From Plantago ovata (taxonomy: Eukaryota > Streptophyta > Magnoliopsida > Lamiales > Plantaginaceae), in contig CM051455.1 in assembly GCA_028274465.1 (NCBI GenBank), forward strand, positions 135,628,096-135,692,095: a DNA stretch of 64,000 nucleotides, read 5' to 3'. Under the pieces are notes generated by a model. That model was not told where the DNA came from and did no database searches. It worked only from the letters and a program-made list of their open reading frames with translations. Below, one piece after another: positions 9,543 to 21,625 of the stretch. How positions within the stretch are numbered: position 1 is the first letter of the stretch; each line of letters opens with the position of its first letter. The position numbers and the translations under genes were made by a program.

Positions 9543-10747
9543 TCAGCTGGAAGAACCACTAAAGCTGATTTTCGTACCACCCCCACCAATTCCAACAATA
9601 AAACATTGAAACCCACATGATTCTAACTCCGCGATAACTTTATCAACAACTGTTCCTGATAATGACGTTGGTAAGAGTGTCAAAACACAACCTCCACCAC
9701 CAGCTCCTGTTAACTTTGTAGCCAACTTGTACTTCAATGTCGTCTGAATAACAGTGTCTACGGAAGCATGGCTGACCCCCATGCACTGGAGTAATCCCTG
9801 ATTCATCACCATTAGTTTTCCCAGCTTTTCCTCCTCCTCGGTTACAGCAAGACCATCATCGCTAGGTGGTTGAATAATGGCAGCCAACTCATTGCTGATG
9901 GAATCAACAGCATCGAAAACACTAGTCATTGCAGTGGAGTGTCTCGTTGTCCTTTCAGAGACACCAGCTACCAGTGCTTTCGTATTTCTCCCAACTTTTG
10001 TGTTGGTTATGAGCATCTTAAGAGGCATACTTGTCTTGATGCGTGTCATTTCGCCAGACCTAAATTTGATCATGTTCCTATAGGTACTCACTGTATTGTC
10101 TATCCCAGATGGCTTGTCGTGGATAATCTTTTCTCCCTCGAAGGCCCATTTGTTTACCAGTTCCAGCTCACTGTCTTCAAAAGTTTGCCAACCTTGATGG
10201 CTAATATCCAACTTTGCAGAATCAGATAGAGCCATTAGGGCAGAAGAGAGGGCAACACAAAGGCAGCAGACGAACCCAAGCCAGAGCCCAATGGCAGCTC
10301 GGAATTGACAATAACTTTGGCAGGCTTGCACCCATGAATGGAAGTAATAAGCCAGAGAAAAGCTGAAATACCCGAGGCAAGTGCAAGGTTGGCCTCAGGG
10401 ATATTTTGAAGTTCAACTAGAGCAGCAATAGCTTTTAAATTCTCTAATGAACATGAGGAGGGAGATGAGATCGTAGTCACACCATCTGCTCCAGCCAGAA
10501 CCTCCTTAATCATTCCAACTGGCCACGTAAACTCTAAATCCATATCCTTGAGGTAAAGCTTCAGTGAATCATCCTCTTCGTCAGGAGTAGGGAAGCAGAG
10601 AGAAACATAAGTATACAGATCAATGGAAGCAGCAATGGCTGTGGATCCATGAACCACTGCATGTTCACTAGCAAGTATGATTTTACCTGGCGTTCTTGTC
10701 CTCACCTCCATTGCAATAAACTCTTGCTCGGCCTCTGAATCCTGCAC
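9543..10747 (-). pseudogene. MVK: Mevalonate kinase, intron-free and frameshifted
   Basis: Mevalonate kinase phosphorylates mevalonate with ATP in the cytosolic isoprenoid pathway. Frame one (10747-10235) carries MEVRTRTPGK, LASEHAVVHG and the GHMP ATP loop LPLGSGLGSSAAF. Frame two (from about 10259 to 9543) continues CVALSSALMALSDSAK, KPSGIDNTVSTY with the catalytic Asp, TNTKVGRNTKAL and KLTGAGGGGCVL, to a normal C terminus. The two frames join at GCCTTT|GTGTTG (about 10258-10262), where one T is missing from a T run. The length is otherwise close to the family's (about 390 residues). Two near-invariant glycines are changed (AGEHAVVHG to ASEHAVVHG; TYGNMIKF to TYRNMIKF). There is no intron in the coding part. 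This looks like a retroposed or decaying copy; a sequencing error could explain the missing T but not the Gly changes. No poly(A) tail was found. Confidence 0.85.
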
Positions 10748-11957
10748 TACAAATCATTTCAATTCTTCTGTCAGTAAAGATAAAAGGAACTTCACTTAAA
10801 TATTACTAGTACTAGTGGCTTGGCCATTTAGAAACCAGTTCCCTGAAACATAGCAAAAAGCCAAAAACCATATTTTATGTATCCCATCCTCCACCACAGT
10901 TTATACCACGTCTCACTTATACCAAAAACCACTCAATTATTAGGTGCATTCCTCTATTTACACTGTCGTAAACTTGGTTTTTCTTTCAAAAAATGTTTAC
11001 TTCGAAGCTAAGTACCATGAATATGATGAATTGGGAGATATACTACTAGAAATATTCATCTATGTACAAGAAATGAAACTGGGAATTGGGAGCAAGAAGG
11101 GGAAGAGAGTAGCAAAGATACAACAAATTATACTACTGTATTGTTCTGCTGTGTCCATTTTCAGATTATCATTAGCAAAGAGCAATAGTCTTGAGATCGA
11201 TTTATTCACTCTCTTCGGTGAAGTCGAATCGAGAAGAAAACTTTTCAGCTTTCACTTGCTCTGTTATCAGTTTCTTTTCTTCTGCTCTGTTTCACGAAAC
11301 AAATATTATAAGAGCTGGTTTTACTGTTGAAACGACATTTTATGTAAAATCGTGTTGCACACTCGGATAAGTCCCCAACTTCCAACTGACCGACTGACGT
11401 TAGAAATCTAATCAAACTCTTTAATGATCGACCAAAAGGGAAAGGTATATGTTATTTTCTGGAGTCACTATATTATTCGGAAAAAAGATTAAAGAGTAAT
11501 TAGACCGACTTAAAAGGTCAAGTCTCGATTAGGGCATTACACCCGGCCATCGTCATGTGTTGATAAACTACTTATAATTTATAATTTCATAGAAATTAAT
11601 TTTAGGTCAAATTTCTTATTACAGATTTTTTTATTACATTTTTATCCCTAATAAATTTCAATTTTCATTTGATTTCCCCATTAGATTAATGTAGTTACAT
11701 TGAACCCCACGACTTTGACTTTATATACGAATTAAAAGTTAACAAGTGTGAATTTGGTCCCTTCAAATTTCTCCTTTTGTCTAAGCAATTGGGAATTTGG
11801 GAAGCCAGTATCATTAGCTCGGGGAGAAATAGTGAGATTATCATAGTAATGGAAACATTAGCTGCCTTGATACTGCTGATACCAACTCAAACTACATTTC
11901 ATCTTTTGGCGCCACTAATCCACTGAATTTCGGTGTATGTCTGTCTTTGCACTACTC
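10748..11957. other. Upstream of MVK copy, no gene recognised
   Basis: On the minus strand, 11330-11150 is a CT-rich leader-like stretch that could be a 5' UTR of the mevalonate kinase copy. A plus-strand frame of 128 residues (10944-11330) has no recognisable domain and is probably its shadow. The rest is AT-rich without features. Confidence 0.4.
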
Positions 11958-12170
11958 AATTCGTCTCAATCTCATAATACTGGTGACTCTTTGGAAACTT
12001 AGAAAAACTAATCCTCAAGCATTACATTGTAAGTTTATAAGTTAAAGTGAATTCAAATTTAGTTATTTTAGAACTTGGCTTGATAATTATGTTGAAAAGG
12101 AGTACGTAATTTATGTTTCGAAAACTTCAAAAATTAATTCGTCTCAATCTCATAATACTGTTGACTCTTT
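11958..12170 (+). repeat. Dispersed direct repeat AATTCGTCTCAATCTCATAA
   Basis: A block of about 35 bases starting AATTCGTCTCAATCTCATAA occurs at 11958-11992 and again at 12136-12170 with one or two changes. The intervening DNA is AT-rich and non-coding. The origin is unknown. Confidence 0.6.
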
Positions 12171-12510
12171 CCACTTTCAAATTGCTTCTCCTCTCCAAAA
12201 ATTGCGGAGTATATAAAAAAATTTCAAAATAAATGCTGCTCCCTCAATTATTATTTTTTTGGAAACAACAGTTCCGTAAACTATACATAAGAAATTAATA
12301 TACAAGCAAAAAGCGGAGTATATAAATCTATTGGACGGAGTAATTTTTTTTTATTGCTAAATTTTTTTTATATATATAATGACGGAGAAATGCTCGGAGT
12401 AGTAATTCCAACCGATTAAATAGTTACTTATATGGTCTGTAGAATTTTGCAATGACATCGATCAAATACTGCTAAATCACTCCAAGTCTCAGAAGAACCT
12501 CAATTTCTGA

Positions 12511-12643
12511 ATTTCATAAACCATACTTGACCATTGTACCTTATTTTCACTACACACTTATTATATTCAAACAATTTCATAAACCATGCTTGACCATTGT
12601 ATCTTATTTTAACTACACACTTATTATATTCAAACAATTTCAT
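12511..12643 (+). repeat. 63-base tandem repeat, 2.1 copies
   Basis: Unit one (12511-12573) and unit two (12574-12636) both start ATTTCATAAACCAT and differ at only a few positions. A third, partial unit (ATTTCAT) follows. It is downstream of the EXORDIUM-like gene and non-coding. Confidence 0.8.
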
Positions 12644-12948
12644 TTTAAACAAATAAAGATAGAATTGTATAATAAAATGATTAGAAAAATCAACTCAAAC
12701 ACTTAATTATCACATTAATTGTTACAATCTTGGTTTGGTACGTGTGTAGTTTTTGAGTGACTTGGTGACTTATTACGTTTGAGCGAAAAAATCATTGTTC
12801 ATAGTGATGAATAAATTTGATGCAAAGAAGAAAAAAACAATCTCAATTCTCAACCACGCAAATTCGCAAAATAATATCAAAATTACCAAACAATATAATA
12901 TAAACCAAAAAAATAAAATAATAATAATAATAATAGTGATAATTCCAT

Positions 12949-14566
12949 TTACTGATCAAGTGCATTGGGGCCAGTACAGTAACTAACCAAATGGTTCCAA
13001 ACCCACTGAACCAAAAACCTTCTCCTAACCCCAAACATATTATACGTGGCACCATCCTTACCCTTCATCATCTGCCCCGTGTAGGACCCACCGCCTCCTG
13101 TTCCATAAATACCCTCGCACAAATCCGCTATCTCCACAGGGGCAACCGGGTCCTGACCCGCATACCACGCGTTCACTAACGGGTTAGTGGATAGCTCCGC
13201 AATTTCATGAGCTATCACACTTATCATACCGTCTACCCCAATGTCATTGTTTGGGGACTTTACCGGCTTTTGGGGGATGTATTCCGGTATGGCGAATGGG
13301 TATGCACATACGCCCGGGCAGAGCTTCGCAGAGTTCCCGATCCATGCGTAAGGGAGAGTGTAGCCCACGATTGACGGGAATGTGAAGTAGTGGAATCCAC
13401 ATATGTTGTTGCAGAAATCCTGCACCAAGAAGAATTCGACTTTTAGTACATTGACTATTATGAAAATTACGGTTTGTTTGGAAATCCACTAACAACTTAA
13501 TTATAAATACAGACAAAACAATAGTATTGTTGTTGTTAAATAGTGAGAATATACGTAGAGTATGTTCAATCTATTGACCCCTTTTTTAAATGTTAGGAGG
13601 CGTGATTGATTCGATAACCATTAACTCTAACATGATGACGAAATGGACCTATTCGATAACCATATCATATTTTATCTTTTATTAGAATGTGTCATAATGA
13701 CTACACGGCTCTAACATAATAAACCTAAACAATAGAATCATAAACTGAATTGGACTAGTAGTAAAGTAGGTCACTTGTATGTTAAACTTGAATAATCATA
13801 TCCATGTAATTTTGCCCATTCGTGTAAAAAACTATCTACATAACTAAATCATTTTGTTCAAGTTCAATTGTAACATCTCCAACATTGTTATATTACTAGC
13901 GAAACGTCTGATGTTGAGCCGTGGAATTCCGTATCGTACGTAAAACATGATCATTGGCAATATGTTAAATTTTTTGTTTAGAAATTCAATTCATACCTGA
14001 ACATAAACCTCACTAGAGGTCAATAGCAAGTACACCCCGCTCTTAGGATTAACCGGGAGCGGGCGCGTAGACGCACTAACAGCCGACTTAATCACGGATT
14101 GCACAGACAAGCGCGTGAGCGACTTCCCATGCGAATACAACCTGTCATTCTTCTCCTCTCCAATCGCCACGTGTCTGGAAATATTAGCCCCGGTCTGGTC
14201 CGTGTACATTCTCACCGTCTTCCACCACCCAGCGACCGACGGCGAATGCGAATTAGTGGCGGATATAGAAGAAATGAAGTCGCGGATTATGCGTTTCTGC
14301 GCGGGCCGCCACGCGCCGTACCAGATTGGGTAGACCGTTATGTTTTCGGTGAGGACCGGGCCCATGTGGTACTTTAAGTGGACGAAAGTTGACGAGCCTT
14401 CGTATTTCTTGGACCCGGTGTAGAGGTCGTCTGTTGAGTTCGGCCAGGTGGTTGTGTTGGGCCAGGGGCGGTAGGAGGTTACTGGGTTGATGGAGAGGAT
14501 GAGGAGGAGGAGGAGGAGTGTTGCGAGGAGAGGTGGCGCCGCCTTGAGTTGTGGTGGGAAGGGCAT
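12949..14566 (-). CDS. EXL: EXORDIUM-like / phosphate-induced protein 1 family
   Basis: Two exons, 14566-13997 and 13419-12949, are joined by a GT-AG intron in phase 0 (EVYVQ|DFCNN), giving 346 residues, normal for this family (PF04674). The N terminus is a signal peptide (run of Leu at residues 13-24), so the protein is predicted to be secreted to the apoplast. Family landmarks: KYHMGPVLTENITVYPIWYG, SVAGWWKTVRMYTDQTGANI, GVYLLLTSSEVYVQ, FPSIVGYTLPYAWIGN, HEIAELSTNPLVNAWYAGQD and the Gly-rich GIYGTGGGGSYTG. Members are linked to brassinosteroid-dependent growth and low-carbon responses; the biochemical activity is not settled. The HExxE-like HEIAE is conserved in the family but is not proof of protease function. 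A TATA-like TTTATATAA lies about 95 bases upstream of the ATG. Confidence 0.93.
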
Positions 14567-14657
14567 TTTGTAATTTTGAGTGGAGGTGAGTTTTGTTGTG
14601 TGCTAGTCACCTAGTGTGAGAGTGAGGTGGGTGGATTGGGGGGGGAGGGGGGGGGGG

Positions 14658-14666
14658 TTATATAAA
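14658..14666 (-). promoter_or_regulatory. TATA box of the EXORDIUM-like gene
   Basis: The minus strand reads TTTATATAA about 95 bases upstream of the start codon. Just downstream toward the gene is a pyrimidine-only run on the coding strand (a long C tract on the minus strand), which may be leader sequence. Confidence 0.55.
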
Positions 14667-15689
14667 TGAGAGGAAATTGTTTGGGGGTAATAATGGAAGA
14701 CAGATGGATTATTTAAAGTGTAGGTGGAAAATTGTTGTGGGGTTGTCTCTCTGACTTGGGATTCGTCATGACTAAAGGTCATTTTTTGGGTGGTTTTGGC
14801 GGGAAGAGTGGGGGTGTTAGTGTTAGGGGTAGCTTGGGTATTTTATGGGGTGCCGGGTAAGATCGACTCTTCCAAGATAAGCTACTGGCACTGTTTGTAA
14901 GAATTACTGTATGTGTTTTTTTAGATTATTTAAATATTTATTTTTCATTTATATTTAAATTGTTTACCTCATTTCTAACATAAACGTTTAGCTCACAATT
15001 TTTATTGTTGATTCTATCACTAAACCAAATATTACACCCATTATACTTCCCTCGTAAAAAATCGTTCCAACAAACAATCTTGAAACACGGATGAGTAGTT
15101 AGCGTATAATGGTAGTACAGAATATATTGATAAACTAAGTGTACGGTTGCCAAAGAGACTTATAAGATGAGTTGATAGTTTATACTTTATAAGGTGATTG
15201 TTAGTTGATCAATCACCTTAAATTTTTAACCTACATAGGATAGGACAGTTTTACAAATCAGTCACCTTATTGGTATTTATCAAATAACCTTATTGTATTA
15301 AATAACCATATAATGTCAAATCACCTTATATATAAGTTTATGCACGAAACCTAACCGCTTTGTGAAGCAAACCCAGCCCAAGGGGCACTGACTAGGAGGA
15401 GGATAGACATATAACTGTTAGGCCGGCTTGAGACCCAATCTAAGTATCTTTAATTATTTAATCTTATCCGTTTTCATGTTTAGAAATCAGTCGCTTTATA
15501 TAAATCACTTTATTGACATTTACAAAACAAACTTATTATATGCTCAGACGACGATCATAATGCGCGCGAAAAATCACCTTATAAATGTATGTAGGAAACC
15601 TAACAGCCTGTGTGCAGCACATTCGGCCCAAGAAGCACTCCTGGTCATCAGGATATTCATATAACTTCTAAGCATGCTTCAATTATTTA
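14667..15689. other. Intergenic DNA with ATCACCTTAT repeats
   Basis: From about 15160 to 15590 the motif ATCACCTTAT or AAGGTGAT occurs at least six times in both orientations, including the palindromic AAGGTGATTG...CAATCACCTT at about 15191-15220. It looks like remnants of an old foldback element. No gene was seen. Confidence 0.45.
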
Positions 15690-15697
15690 ATTTTATT

Positions 15698-15985
15698 CAG
15701 GGGGCGGCTCTATATTTTTTGGGTCCTGTTCCACTCCGTAAGATAGGCCCAAACAATATAAAAAAAATGTTGGGGCATAAAAAGTTCACCAGGTATTGAA
15801 CTAGTGACCTTAGGAATGATATGATACTTTCACCTTCAACATTCACCATTGGACCAATTTTATTTTGCTAACTTTTGCGTAAACACGTATATACAAATAT
15901 TATACATAATAAATCCGAGACCCCCCTCCCATTTTACGAGGTCCTGTGCGGTCGGGCTGATCGCACGAGCCTTGAGCTGCCACTG
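15698..15985 (-). mobile_element. Small hAT-type element containing tRNA-like A and B boxes
   Basis: The termini are CAGGGGGCGGCTC and, reverse-complemented from the right, CAGTGGCAGCTC. They are flanked by an exact 8-base duplication ATTTTATT (15690-15697 and 15986-15993). An 8-base duplication with CAGxGGC ends is the hAT signature. The 288-bp interior has no coding frame. On the minus strand it has an A-box-like TGGTCCAATGGT (15845-15856) and a B-box-like AGTTCAATACC (15792-15802), each one mismatch from consensus. Confidence 0.75.
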
Positions 15986-15993
15986 ATTTTATT

Positions 15994-17583
15994 GGTTTGT
16001 TTTCATGTTTATCTGTTAGTCTTTTATATTTACCGTTGATGTCCAAATTAGTCTTTTATTGTGCTAAACTCGTCAGGCCTGTGGCCCGTGAGACACCCTA
16101 GAATATTTTTGGCCTCTTATATAAAATCAACTACCATAACTTTCACTCTTTTGAAGTCAAATATAAAGTAATAAATTAATCATTTTGTATGAAGCAAGTT
16201 ACTCCCAATTTGTGGTTAAAACTTTAAATAAAAAAAAAATTGAGGAAGTACCTTATTTGTCATCTCGGTCTGATAAGCTACTAATTATATATTCGTGTAA
16301 TACACTTTTCTCGTTTGAATAGTCAAATATAATATCATAGTAAAACATGAAAGATAACGGATAAAATAGTGGTGTGGTAATTTAGAATGAATCCGAGACA
16401 CATTTATCATTAAATTGTACACCAATATTGTTAGTAAAGCATTGAATTGCATTCATGAAATGTCTAATGAAACTTTAACTGCAAGTATCGAACATGCACA
16501 TGAACAACATGATGAACCATCTCCGTCATCTCGGTGCGGTGACTGGTCTATCAATATATATAAGGAGTTATAAGGTGGTCTAGTAGAAAGGAATTAGGTT
16601 GGTGAAGGAGATGTACAACGTTCGATTCTTACCGGAAATGTAAGACAATTTAGATTTGAAATTATAGGGTGGCATATAATAGAAGTAGTTCTAATAATAT
16701 TGTTGTTTTAAGAAAAAAACATGTATATATGTAACGCATGAATATGAATTGACTGATAACTTAATACTCAAGAAATTAGAAGCTACAATTAGAATAAAAT
16801 AAAACCATGATATTAACTATAGTCATTAGAATAACAATAACACATGAGTATTAAATTTCTTTTACTAATATTAATATCATATTAATCATTATGAATTAAT
16901 ATGACTATAGTTAAATTTAATTCAAAATAAATAATATTAATATGTATACATGATTTCTTAATATGATATTATTCATATTTTGAATACTTTAAATTTAATC
17001 AGGGGTCCCCAAAATTTGAAAATGAAAATTGTATAGGTAATTAAGTTTTTTCTTTTTTTTTAATGTTTTGGCACTCTTGATATAATCATGTATATGTAAT
17101 TTCGACTCCTCTCCAATTCCATTCCTGAATATGCCCCTAAATTTAATGGATGTAAGTTTGCCATCCCCATTCTACGTTCTAATAATAATGAGGTTCCTAA
17201 TAATGATAATAAAGATGACAAAAACTGGTAGTGAGTTGAAATAATATTTAAGATTCTTATGGACCAATAACAATAAAAATGACAGATGGAGAAATTAAAT
17301 TAGTTAGTTTCATGCACATACCAATTTTTTTCCTGCCACTTTTATGTGAAGAGATCCAATCAAATACCCCACACGCTTTTAATATATCTACTTGACATCC
17401 CATATTAATTGTTTTTATCCAATACAACATTCAATTTTAATGCTAAATGTAAACACATATTGGAAGAACGGAAAACACAGGACTGAATTAGAAGAAAGGA
17501 AAACAAATCTTATTCAATCTGTTACAATTTTTGTATATCAAAATTGAACACTACAAATTAAGTTTTGTATATATATCATCATC
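15994..17583. other. AT-rich intergenic DNA, no gene seen
   Basis: There are long AT-rich runs and short inverted motifs (ATATTAATATCATATTAAT near 16868). No tRNA, coding exon or element with clear ends was recognised. Confidence 0.55.
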
Positions 17584-17922
17584 CTAATTATGCCCTTGGC
17601 TTTGGGGGGCTAAATAGTTATGGACGGGAAACCCCGGTGGTCCATCACATCCACGGACACAAATCCCACCCATACACAAACAAATAGCACAATGTTGGCC
17701 TGCGCAAGCTGGGACGCAGTCTGTGTTCACATCACAGTATGGTAGATGTTTTTTTGCATTCACCCTCGATATTGTACCTGTTACAATTTTTTAAAACATG
17801 TTATTGTATGTTCTATTTTAAAGGAGATAATGAAAGAATGGCAATCTTTACAATGAAAAAGTACCTGATTGAAGAAGGAGAAAATGCATCAAGAGAACAA
17901 CTACTAGTGTTAGTTTCACCAT
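17584..17922 (-). CDS. Small secreted cysteine-rich peptide (two exons, 83 residues)
   Basis: Exon 1 (17922-17865) encodes 19 residues starting MVK and dominated by the hydrophobic run LTLVVVLLMHFLLL, a classic signal peptide. An 87-base GT-AG intron in phase 1 follows immediately. Exon 2 (17777-17584) encodes the mature part and stop. The mature segment has eight cysteines spaced C-x5-C-x3-C-x4-C-x2-C-x1-C-x4-C-x3-C, within PYCDVNTDC...CAICLCMGGICVRGC, followed by a Pro/Gly-containing tail (PPGFPVHNYLAPQSQ). The exon boundary between signal peptide and Cys-rich domain is typical of defensin-like, LCR and NCR-type plant peptide genes. A TATAAATA box lies 66 bases upstream of the ATG. The exact family was not recognised; an antimicrobial or signalling role is inference. 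Expression is unproven, but frame, splice sites, signal peptide and TATA box all agree. Confidence 0.8.
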
Positions 17923-17987
17923 TTTACTTCAGATGTTTTTTAGAGTTTTAAGATGTGTGTTGTAGATTTTCCATGGGCATCTATCTG

Positions 17988-17995
17988 TATTTATA
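17988..17995 (-). promoter_or_regulatory. TATA box of the cysteine-rich peptide gene
   Basis: The minus strand reads TATAAATA, a consensus plant TATA box, 66 bases upstream of the ATG at 17922, leaving room for a short leader starting about 30 bases downstream of the box. Confidence 0.7.
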
Positions 17996-17999
17996 TGGT

Positions 18000-20950
18000 C
18001 ACTAGAGAAAAATTTCTGTTACTTTTGCCAATAAGAATTGAGTTTAAGAGATTGACAAAATACGAAGTATCGATCTTTCAAAAATATGGAATAATTCAAA
18101 GCCAATTAAATCGGTTTTGTTAATTAAGAGCAATTACAATAATTAAAGTTTTCTCTAAATTTCATTTTAAAACTCATTCCACATAATACTTTACATACTT
18201 TTTTAACAACTCATTGAAATCAATTTCCTTTTTTTTATTTATATATATATCATAAAACAATATTTTTAGTATACCTATTATAAATATATTATATAAATTA
18301 ATATTAATGTACTCCTGTTTTTCTCGCGAGCCATAACAGATTAGGGAATTTGATTTTTGTAACTTTTAATAAATGTTTTGATAATGCACCAAGTCATAAT
18401 ATAATAAACTATTTATATTTTATCAAACAAATTTATATATAATATTTGAACTGCCAGTATTTCTCATTTCGGAAACTCAAAATTTCATTTAATTATTATT
18501 AACTTTACTCCGTGATTTTTCCATTTTTACATCAGGGAAAAGTATCAAATGGATGTTGCAATATTTCAAAACCATTTTATTTTAATTAGTAAAATTGTTT
18601 TCCTCTATATTTTGTTATTTCTTTTAGTTTGGGACTTTTCTTGGCTAATGCATTTTGTTTATTTCTACCGAGTTATTGTCACATGTTTTAACCGAATAGT
18701 AAATTTAATTCTGAGAGAAACTTCAACCGTAAAATGAATAATATTTTAGGATAGTGATTCACACAACTTGCACTATCATTTTTATAACGTTTATTTACAT
18801 CTACTTGGGTGTTACCAACAATTGACATGTTTCCTATTGAAAGTGCCAAATAAATGTATTTGTAGTCAATGGCGTTACTTTTATCTTGAAAAGTAACGTT
18901 TTAATTTATTTACTTCATACTCTTTAAAGTCAAATCAGTTTATATTCATTAAATTATTTATGTTTATATTTATTTAGTCGTTTCTTGATTCATCGTATTT
19001 ATTGAAGCTACAGACATTAATGAGTAGCGCTTCAAAAAGATTGCACAACCTAATACACAAATTCACCATAATAAGTCTCGATTTGTTTCTATTGAAAAAT
19101 TCTGGACTTATATGAACTAAACTTATCTGAACTGAACTAAACTTAATTAATCTGAACTTATTTGAAGTATAAATTTTAACTAAGCAAACCTGAACTGAAC
19201 TTAATTTAATTTATCTGAACTGAACTTAATAAGTTTGAACTAAAATGGACTGAACATAATAAAATTAAAATTAAGGTGAAACGAACATAGCCTAATCCAT
19301 TTAATCCATTTGTTACATAAAAGTCTAAATTTATGAGTAAATCATAGAGTATCAAACTATCAGTCAAAAGGTCCCGTCTTGAGTGATTACTCATGAATTG
19401 TAATGTGTATACGGAGTAATTTAGAAGACCATCTGTGATAGTGCGTACACAGTAAACTTTTTAACATGAAAAAATTACCAATAGAACCAATTTATAAATT
19501 CGAGACTCGATGATATGTCGATAACGACACAAAGGTAACTTTAATGGAAAATAGGCAGTTTGATAAGAGGGGACACGAAAGGAAAACTTTGGATCATGCG
19601 TGTGAAGGGAATATACACTGTAGTTGAATCTGCTGGAGTATTTTGGGAACACACGTATGCCGCTCGAATACGTGTGAGAATGGCTGACATACGAATTGTG
19701 CTTTGATGTTTTGTCTGGTGGTTGGAACTTGGGAATTGGGATTACTGAATTAGCTAGTTGTGGCACAATGTTTGTTTATAGTATGTGAATATTTATTGAT
19801 TTGGCCCTTAGGGTGTTAGGTTATTAAAACTTGGGTTATTAAATTAATTTGGATTGTTTGATTTGGGCATAAGTTAACTCATTTTGGTGTTTGATACATT
19901 TAGTGTATATCAAATACATAGTATAATAATCTAGATGTATTCGTATTTTGATATTTTAGAGTTTATATTATTTCGTATTCATATTGTATTCGCATTCGTA
20001 TGCGTATTCATATTTGTAATTCCTAGGTTGATATATCGCTGAAGATGATAAAAAAGATTTGGTTGTGAATGGCTCTGCAAATTGGAATTCCTAATTTGTA
20101 CATATGTTCGAGACTCAGGGAATTGGCCCACAATCTTAAATTTGGAAAAAGGGCCCAATTACATACTCAAGGGACGAATATGCTGATTATGAAATGTATT
20201 AAGCTAAAATACAATAAGGTTATGTTTTTTGTCTCAAAAATAATTGTTTTAAATTAATTCAGTTCAGATGAAGAGGACAATACTTAAGTCATCGATCTAA
20301 TACTGCAAGCTTTATCGAAACTCAAAAGTTCTAAAATTGAGTTTGGAGGACTTTGAAACTCTTCAAACGTTAGAATGGGCTCGGAGCGTGCAAAACTTTA
20401 GGTAGAAAAGAATGAAGGTAATTTAGCTTGAGAAACAGATTCTTCATTGCGAAGGAAACATGAAAATAAAAGCTGTTGCTTCAGATGTTGCACTTTCAAT
20501 TGAAGCACTTGTAGTACAATGGAGTACAGTGCATCAAATGGCATTTTGGTTGAAACTCCAGTATGAATGGAGTGGAGTGGATCACTCATTATATTAATGA
20601 TGTTTATGACACTTAAATATTGAGATTAGCTGTAATTACATCTACTGTGTTTCTAGAGGATGGATGAAAGGTGTTTTTAAGGATAAGAATCAATCAGACT
20701 CCTTGTCATGAACTGAAATGATGATGTAGTAGTGATCAACCATAATTTTCCATTGGCAATGATTAAAGAGAGTTCAATTATTCACTAATTTAACAAGCTA
20801 CTACGATCATTAATCATTATGCTGAGATATGAAATTATGCAGGACAAAAAGATGTTCTTGGACATGGTTTTGCTTTACCTTAAACTATTCCAAATTGGAA
20901 ACTACTTTGAATAGTCTTGTTTTTTAAACTAAATGAGATTGCACAATACT
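18000..20950. other. AT-rich intergenic DNA, no gene seen
   Basis: A degenerate run of CTGAACTGAACTTAA-type repeats lies at about 19100-19260. No coding exon, RNA gene or well-bounded transposon was recognised on either strand. Confidence 0.5.
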
Positions 20951-20959
20951 GGTTTAGGC

Positions 20960-21625
20960 TCATAATAATTCGACTTCTTCCATCCCACAAATCATTAAAA
21001 ACATTTCAAGATCAAATTGAAAAACCCTCAATGAACTACGATTTGAGTTTATTCCATCTCACAAACCATTAAAATTTAAAACCATTTCACGCCAAAATTG
21101 AAAAACCACTGATGAAGTACACTTGAGTTTATTGCTAAACAACAGTTTATGAGCTAACTTATATAGTTATACTCATACGTTAGTTCATTTAATTTAGACA
21201 ATTTGTCACATGTCCATTTTTTGGGTGTCTCTCGAAGGAACATTTTTCACATTTTACCAATTGATCGATGACTTAAACATTTTTGGGGTGTCACTGGAAG
21301 GGCTGTCAGTACAAGACTCAAAATTGAGGTCTCAAGTGAAGAAAACATTTTACCAGTTGATCCAACAAACTAACCTCAAAGGACCTACACACTCTTTTCC
21401 TTTTCATTTTCATTGAACCTTTACCTCCAAGGATCTACAGTCTACACCAATTACAACCCGCAAAACTCGCTATACACCAGTTAAATAGTTTGTTTTTAAA
21501 CTAAATAATGCCAAAATTCAACATTGAAAAACCCTAAATGAGCTACGCTTAAGCATCCCACAAACCATTAACATTTAAAACCATTTGACGCCAAAATTGG
21601 AAAACCCTCAATTAGCCAAAAAAAG
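20960..21625 (+). repeat. Degenerate repeat family (AAACCATTTGACGCCAAAATTG)
   Basis: A unit of about 75 bases containing CAAACCATTAA...CATTTxACGCCAAAATTG, then GAAAAACCCTCAATGA, appears at about 20985-21050, 21055-21125 and 21530-21615. Between them, 21205-21375 holds its own imperfect duplication (TTTTTGGGTGTCTCTCGAAGG and TTTTTGGGGTGTCACTGGAAGG). It is non-coding. Confidence 0.5.

Noticed and set aside
9870..10229. Plus-strand 119-residue frame
   Set aside because: It is antisense to the mevalonate kinase coding region.
10944..11330. 128-residue plus-strand frame
   Set aside because: No recognisable domain, codon use looks random, and it lies opposite a likely leader of the mevalonate kinase copy.
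12991..14377. Plus-strand frames in the 13-14.4 kb region
   Set aside because: All are antisense to the EXORDIUM-like exons.
17739..17951. Plus-strand 70-residue reading frame
   Set aside because: It lies opposite the two exons of the minus-strand cysteine-rich peptide gene, which has splice sites, a signal peptide and a TATA box.
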